From positions 5,301 to 69,300 of the forward strand of contig DAITAZ010000020.1 in assembly GCA_036824045.1 (NCBI GenBank): DNA of 64,000 bases, in the 5' to 3' direction. A program made the translations under genes and the position numbers. The notes under the pieces were generated by a model, which was not told where the DNA came from, did no database searches, and was given only the letters and a program-made list of their open reading frames with translations. Of this stretch, positions 59,878 to 64,000 are shown piece after piece. The stretch is from DAITAZ01 sp036824045. Lineage in GTDB: Bacteria; Pseudomonadota; Gammaproteobacteria; Burkholderiales; Rhodocyclaceae. Position 1 is the first letter of the stretch; each line of letters begins with the position of its first letter.

Positions 59878-59916
59878 GCGCTAAGGGCTCGGGTCGCGCG
59901 CCCGAGCCCTTAGCGC
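59878..59916. promoter_or_regulatory. Perfect 16-bp inverted repeat in the norE-pepN divergent region
   Basis: Arms GCGCTAAGGGCTCGGG and CCCGAGCCCTTAGCGC around a TCGCGCG loop, a perfect hairpin. It lies about 45 bases upstream of norE and 88 upstream of pepN, with no T-run on either strand. A TTGAT half-site of the FNR/DNR type lies immediately left at 59871-59875. Function unknown; a terminator would not be expected between divergent starts. Confidence 0.6.
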
Positions 59917-60003
59917 CGCCGCCAATGCTCCATTACGCTTACCGCATGGCAACAACTGGTGCAGAATTGCGCCGTCACGCTACAACCTGCCTGATTCCCT
60001 GCC

Positions 60004-62679
60004 ATGCGAACTGAAGCCGCCCCCACGATCTATCGTGGCGATTACCGTCCCCCAGCGTACCGGGTTGAAACCGTCGAACTCCATTTCAACCTGGATCCGG
60101 AATCCACTGAGGTGCGCAGCCGGCTGCGCTGTGTGCGCAACCCCGCAGCCCCCGCTGGGCCACTGCAACTGCTAGGGGAGGATCTGGAAACGGTGAGTGT
60201 GGTGGTGGATGGCCACCCGCTTTCGGCCGAGGCGTTGCCCGGGCGTACCGGGCGGCTGGAACTGGCGATCACGGGGGATGAAGCCCTGGTCGAAGTGCTG
60301 ACCCGCATCTCGCCGGCACGCAACACCGCCTTGTCGGGGCTTTATCTCTCCCGCGGTGGTTTTTTCACGCAGTGCGAAGCCGAAGGTTTTCGGCGCATCA
60401 CCTGGTTTCCGGATCGACCGGATGTGATGTCCCGTTTCACGGTGACGCTGGAAGGGGACGCCCGGACGTGCCCGGTGTTGCTCTCCAACGGCAATCTGGT
60501 GGAGCAGGGGAGCCTGCCGGGAGGGCGCCATTTCGCCCGCTGGGAAGACCCCTTTCCCAAACCCTGTTATCTCTTTGCCCTGGTCGCTGCGGATCTGGTG
60601 TGCCAGGAGGAGCGCATCCGCACTGCATCGGGTCGGGAGGCACTGCTGCAGGTGTGGGTGGAGGCGGGCAATCTGGACCGCACGGCCCATGCCATGGCTT
60701 CCCTCATTCACTCCATCCGGTGGGACGAGGCGACCTACGGGCTGGAACTGGATCTGGACCGCTTCATGATCGTGGCAGTCTCGGATTTCAACATGGGAGC
60801 CATGGAGAACAAGGGCCTCAACATCTTCAACGCCAAATACGTGCTGGCTAATCCGGACACTGCCACCGATGTGGATTACGACAACGTGGAGTCGATCGTC
60901 GCCCACGAGTACTTCCATAACTGGACGGGGAACCGGGTGACCTGTCGGGACTGGTTTCAGCTCACCCTCAAGGAAGGGTTGACCGTCTTCCGCGACCAGC
61001 AGTTTTCCATGGACATGATGGCCCGTGCCGGGGGCGAAAGTGCCCGCGCGGTGAAACGCATCGATGACGTGCGGACCCTGCGCGCCGCCCAGTTCCCGGA
61101 GGATGCCGGCCCCATGGCCCATCCCATCCGGCCAGACAGTTACCAGGAAATCAACAACTTCTATACCGCCACGGTGTACGAGAAGGGTGCGGAAGTGATC
61201 CGCATGCTGCACACGCTGCTGGGTGCAGAGGGTTTCCGGCGGGGGATGGATCTCTACTTCCAGCGCCATGACGGGCAGGCGGTGACCTGTGACGATTTCG
61301 TCGCCGCCATGGCCGATGCCAATGGCCGTGATCTCGGGCACTTCATGGGCTGGTACCGCCAGGCCGGCACGCCACGCTTGCGTGCCGCAGGGCGGTGGGA
61401 GCCGGCCGGCGGCCGGTACGTTCTGGAACTCTCTCAGAGTACGCCCGCCACCGCCGGCCAACCGGACAAGAAGCCCGTGGTGATTCCCGTTGCGGTGGGC
61501 CTGATCGGCCCGGACGGGGAGGATCTGCCCCTGCGGCTCGCCGGCGAGGCCATGGCGACTGGAACCACCCGCCTGCTTGAGCTTTCCACAGTCAGCGAAA
61601 CCTTTGTCTTTGAAGGGCTGACGGCCCAGCCCGTTCCCTCCTTGTTGCGGGGTTTCTCGGCGCCGGTGGTGCTGGAGGTGGAGGAGAGCGAGGCTCAGCT
61701 TGCCTTCCGCATGGCGCACGACAGCGATCCGTTCAATCGCTGGGAGGCTGGGCAGCGCTACATGGAGCGCACCGTGCTGACGCTCGCGGCAACGGCCGCC
61801 GCCGGGGGCGAGCCGGTTGTACCGTCCCTGCTGGTGGCCGCCTTCAGAAGACTGCTCGATGATCCAGCGCTGGCGCCTGCCTATCTGGCGGTGGCTGCGG
61901 GGCTGCCAAGCGAGAACTATCTCCTGGAGCGCATGGCCCCCGCCGATCCGGTGGCCCTGCGTCAGGCCCTGATCCACCTCATCAGCACTTTGGGGCGCGA
62001 ATTGGCGGACGACTGGTTGAAGCTCTACGAAGCGAACGCGGTCGACGGGCCCTATCGCTTCCACCCGGCGGACGCGGGCAAGCGTAGTTTGCGCAATCTT
62101 GCCTTGCGCATGCTGGCGGCGGCCGGAGTGGAGGAGGGCTACAGGCTTGCGGCGGCGCAGTACGAACGCGGCGCGAACATGACCGAGCGCTTCGGCGCCT
62201 TGACAGCCTTGGTGCAGAGTGGTTCGCCGAACCGCGAGGCGGCGCTCGCCGATTTTCACGATCGTTTCCAGCACGATGCGATCGTGCTGGACAAGTGGCT
62301 TGCCCTGCAAGCCGGAACCTGGCGGTGGCGTTCCGGAGCGCCCGGGGCGCTGGAGACAGTGCGCCACCTCGTCTCCCACCCCGCATTCCAGATCACCAAT
62401 CCGAACAAGGTCTATGCCTTGCTTGGCACCTTCTTCCGTGCCAATCCGGGTGAATTCCACCGAAGCGACGGGGCTGGCTACGACTTCTGGGCCGAGCAGG
62501 TACTGGCGCTGGACCCGCGCAATCCTCAGGTGGCCGCCCGCATGGCCCGCGCCCTCGAGCGATGGACCCATTTCGTGCCGGATTTGCAGGCACGTATTCT
62601 CCCGGCGCTGGAGAGGGTGGCGGCCGCTGACCAACTCTCCGCCGACGTGCGGGAAGTCGTCGCGAAGGCACTGGGATGA
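60004..62679 (+). CDS. pepN: Aminopeptidase N
   Basis: An 891-residue M1 zinc aminopeptidase of the E. coli PepN type, used in cytoplasmic peptide turnover. The exopeptidase motif is MGAMENKGLN, the zinc site HEYFHNWTGNRVTCRDWFQL with the second Glu in LKEGLTVFRD. A helical C-terminal domain (about residues 560-890) completes the standard size (870-900). ATG 60004 gives MRTEAAPTIYRGDYRPP. Its stop overlaps the following transglycosylase start by four bases. Confidence 0.96.
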   Translation: MRTEAAPTIYRGDYRPPAYRVETVELHFNLDPESTEVRSRLRCVRNPAAPAGPLQLLGEDLETVSVVVDGHPLSAEALPGRTGRLELAITGDEALVEVLTRISPARNTALSGLYLSRGGFFTQCEAEGFRRITWFPDRPDVMSRFTVTLEGDARTCPVLLSNGNLVEQGSLPGGRHFARWEDPFPKPCYLFALVAADLVCQEERIRTASGREALLQVWVEAGNLDRTAHAMASLIHSIRWDEATYGLELDLDRFMIVAVSDFNMGAMENKGLNIFNAKYVLANPDTATDVDYDNVESIVAHEYFHNWTGNRVTCRDWFQLTLKEGLTVFRDQQFSMDMMARAGGESARAVKRIDDVRTLRAAQFPEDAGPMAHPIRPDSYQEINNFYTATVYEKGAEVIRMLHTLLGAEGFRRGMDLYFQRHDGQAVTCDDFVAAMADANGRDLGHFMGWYRQAGTPRLRAAGRWEPAGGRYVLELSQSTPATAGQPDKKPVVIPVAVGLIGPDGEDLPLRLAGEAMATGTTRLLELSTVSETFVFEGLTAQPVPSLLRGFSAPVVLEVEESEAQLAFRMAHDSDPFNRWEAGQRYMERTVLTLAATAAAGGEPVVPSLLVAAFRRLLDDPALAPAYLAVAAGLPSENYLLERMAPADPVALRQALIHLISTLGRELADDWLKLYEANAVDGPYRFHPADAGKRSLRNLALRMLAAAGVEEGYRLAAAQYERGANMTERFGALTALVQSGSPNREAALADFHDRFQHDAIVLDKWLALQAGTWRWRSGAPGALETVRHLVSHPAFQITNPNKVYALLGTFFRANPGEFHRSDGAGYDFWAEQVLALDPRNPQVAARMARALERWTHFVPDLQARILPALERVAAADQLSADVREVVAKALG

Positions 62680-63875
62680 GAGCGTTCGCGTGCACGATCG
62701 CCCTGGCAGCGGGTTTGGCCGGTGTTTCCTGTGCTGCTCTCGCACAAGGTTTCGATACCTGCCTTTCCGGTTTGCGCCAGAGTGCGGTGGGGGCCGGAGT
62801 TTCCGCGGCTGCGTTCGACCGCCATACCCGGGGGTTGCAGCCGGACATGGCAGTTGTCGGATTTCTCGATCAGCAGCCGGAGTTTTCCATTCCCATCTGG
62901 GACTACATGTCCGGATTGGTGGATGAAGAGCGGGTGACGGATGGTCAGGCCAGGCTCCGGCAATGGGCGCAGGTGCTGGAGCAGGTCGAGCGCCGTTACG
63001 GCGTACCCGCGCCGGTGGTGGTCGCCGTGTGGGGCGTTGAGAGCGACTACGGCCGTACCTTCGGTAAGCGCCCCCTGTTGCAGTCGCTCGCCACCCTGTC
63101 TTGCTTTGGCCGGCGACAAGGCTTCTTTCGCGGCGAGTTTGTGTCCACCCTGAAGATCCTTGAGCAGGAGGGCGTCAATCCGGAGCGTATGGTGGGGTCG
63201 TGGGCCGGAGCGTTCGGCCATACCCAGTTCATGCCCTCCACCTACCTGCGGCTGGCCGTGGATTTTGATGGCGACGGCCGGCGCGACCTGGTGGACAGCA
63301 TCCCGGATGCCCTGGCCTCCACCGCGAACTTTCTCAAGCGAGCAGGATGGCGGAGCGGCGAGCTGTGGGGCTACGAGGTACGGCTGCCTTCCGGGTTCGA
63401 TGTCTCCACCGCCGGGCGGCGGAACCGCCGTGCCCTGAGTGAATGGATGAGCCGTGGCGTTCGGCGGGCAGACGGAGGCCCGCTTGAGGGCCCAGACGGT
63501 GGTGCAGGATTGCTGCTTCCGGCAGGGGCCGGGGGGCCGGCTTTCCTTGTGTTTCGTAATTTTGACGCGATCTACAGCTACAACGCGGCCGAAAGCTATG
63601 CGCTGGCCATCGCCCACCTGTCCGATCGCTTGTCGGGGAGTAAGGGTTTTGCAGTGCCGTGGCCGACAGACGATCCCGGGTTGTCGCGGGCCGAGCGCCG
63701 GGAGCTGCAGACCCTGCTGCTGAAGAAGGGGTACGACGTTGGCGATGCGGACGGCATTATTGGTAACAACACGCGTCGGGCGCTGCAAAGCGAACAGCAG
63801 CGTCTCGGGTTGAAACCGGATGGGCGCGCGGGCAAGAAGACTCTGGAGGCCATGCGGCGCTTGGGACCCGGTTGA
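62676..63875 (+). CDS. Lytic murein transglycosylase, MltB-like
   Basis: A 399-residue exported peptidoglycan lytic transglycosylase. The signal peptide ends near residue 23 (ALAQG). The SLT_2/MltB domain spans about residues 25-310 with VVAVWGVESDYGRTFGKRP (catalytic Glu), GSWAGAFGHTQFMPSTY and RNFDAIYSYNAAESYALAI. The C-terminal 60 residues form a PG_binding_1 domain (LQTLLLKKGYDVGDADGIIG). It lacks a lipobox, so it is soluble in the periplasm. It starts four bases inside pepN. Confidence 0.93.
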   Translation: MRAFACTIALAAGLAGVSCAALAQGFDTCLSGLRQSAVGAGVSAAAFDRHTRGLQPDMAVVGFLDQQPEFSIPIWDYMSGLVDEERVTDGQARLRQWAQVLEQVERRYGVPAPVVVAVWGVESDYGRTFGKRPLLQSLATLSCFGRRQGFFRGEFVSTLKILEQEGVNPERMVGSWAGAFGHTQFMPSTYLRLAVDFDGDGRRDLVDSIPDALASTANFLKRAGWRSGELWGYEVRLPSGFDVSTAGRRNRRALSEWMSRGVRRADGGPLEGPDGGAGLLLPAGAGGPAFLVFRNFDAIYSYNAAESYALAIAHLSDRLSGSKGFAVPWPTDDPGLSRAERRELQTLLLKKGYDVGDADGIIGNNTRRALQSEQQRLGLKPDGRAGKKTLEAMRRLGPG

Positions 63876-63903
63876 AGCGCCTTGGGAGACTGCATCGTTT
63901 TTC

Positions 63904-63932
63904 TTTACAAGACGGGGTCGCACTCCTATAAT
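63904..63932 (+). promoter_or_regulatory. Promoter of tRNA-Ala
   Basis: TTTACA at 63904-63909 and TATAAT at 63927-63932 with the ideal 17-base spacer, followed by a GC-rich discriminator and the tRNA 15 bases on. The best sigma-70 promoter match in the window. Confidence 0.88.
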
Positions 63933-63946
63933 GCCGGCTTCTCTTC

Positions 63947-64000
<54 letters not shown>

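Overview
The window is a GC-rich, gene-dense chromosomal segment from a betaproteobacterium. I infer Rhodocyclales (an Azospira, Dechloromonas or Azoarcus-like organism). The inference rests on the lineage-typical small families DUF3579, DUF2863, DUF1854 and RpfE-like, a paired cyanophycin synthetase locus, a BioC/BioH biotin operon and denitrification accessory genes. No rRNA operon, CRISPR array, transposase, integrase or prophage was seen, so nearly all of the window looks like stable chromosome.

Layout. 1-2.7 kb: TetR regulator, branched-chain-amino-acid-type periplasmic binding protein and a DUF3293 protein. 2.8-6.8 kb: rpsT, DUF3579, tag, bamD, rluD, pgeF. 6.8-11.6 kb: a three-gene SMC-like condensin operon (MksF-MksE-MksB order, the same families as JetA-JetB-JetC of Wadjet) with no MksG/JetD nuclease gene beside it. 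11.7-20.7 kb: prfB (with its programmed +1 frameshift), a LigE-type exported DNA ligase, prfC, recJ with an RpfE-like partner, a LolC/E permease with LolD, and a low-molecular-weight tyrosine phosphatase. 20.8-27.2 kb: rne, then divergently rluC, a HAD phosphatase, a small Rieske protein and sppA. 27.2-28.9 kb: tRNA-Arg(ACG), an L,D-transpeptidase and a DUF882 protein.

28.9-36.9 kb is the cyanophycin locus: a DUF1854 protein and an unusual ABC exporter on the minus strand, divergent from a short cyanophycin synthetase (CphA') and a full-length CphA. The intergenic region holds a perfect 15-bp palindrome. 37-43.6 kb: purL, a parvulin-type isomerase, BolA, YciI, YciB and msrB. 43.7-48.4 kb: a tightly overlapping bioA-bioF-bioH-bioC-bioD operon. 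48.6-50.0 kb: an M4 (protealysin-like) protease overlapping a small emfourin-like inhibitor gene. 50-53.1 kb: ttcA, DUF2863 and a DMT exporter.

53.1-59.8 kb is a minus-strand nitric-oxide-reductase accessory cluster in the order norE, norF, norQ, a small membrane protein, a polyferredoxin membrane protein, a YkgJ-type cysteine-cluster protein, norD and a Crp/Fnr (DNR-like) regulator. The structural genes norC and norB are absent. 60-64 kb: pepN, an MltB-like lytic transglycosylase and the 5' part of tRNA-Ala(GGC), cut by the window edge.

The least explained parts are the condensin operon without its nuclease, the DUF1854/ABC-exporter half of the cyanophycin locus, and the three uncharacterised genes inside the nor accessory cluster. 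Family names come from motif and sequence recognition by eye, not from database searches.
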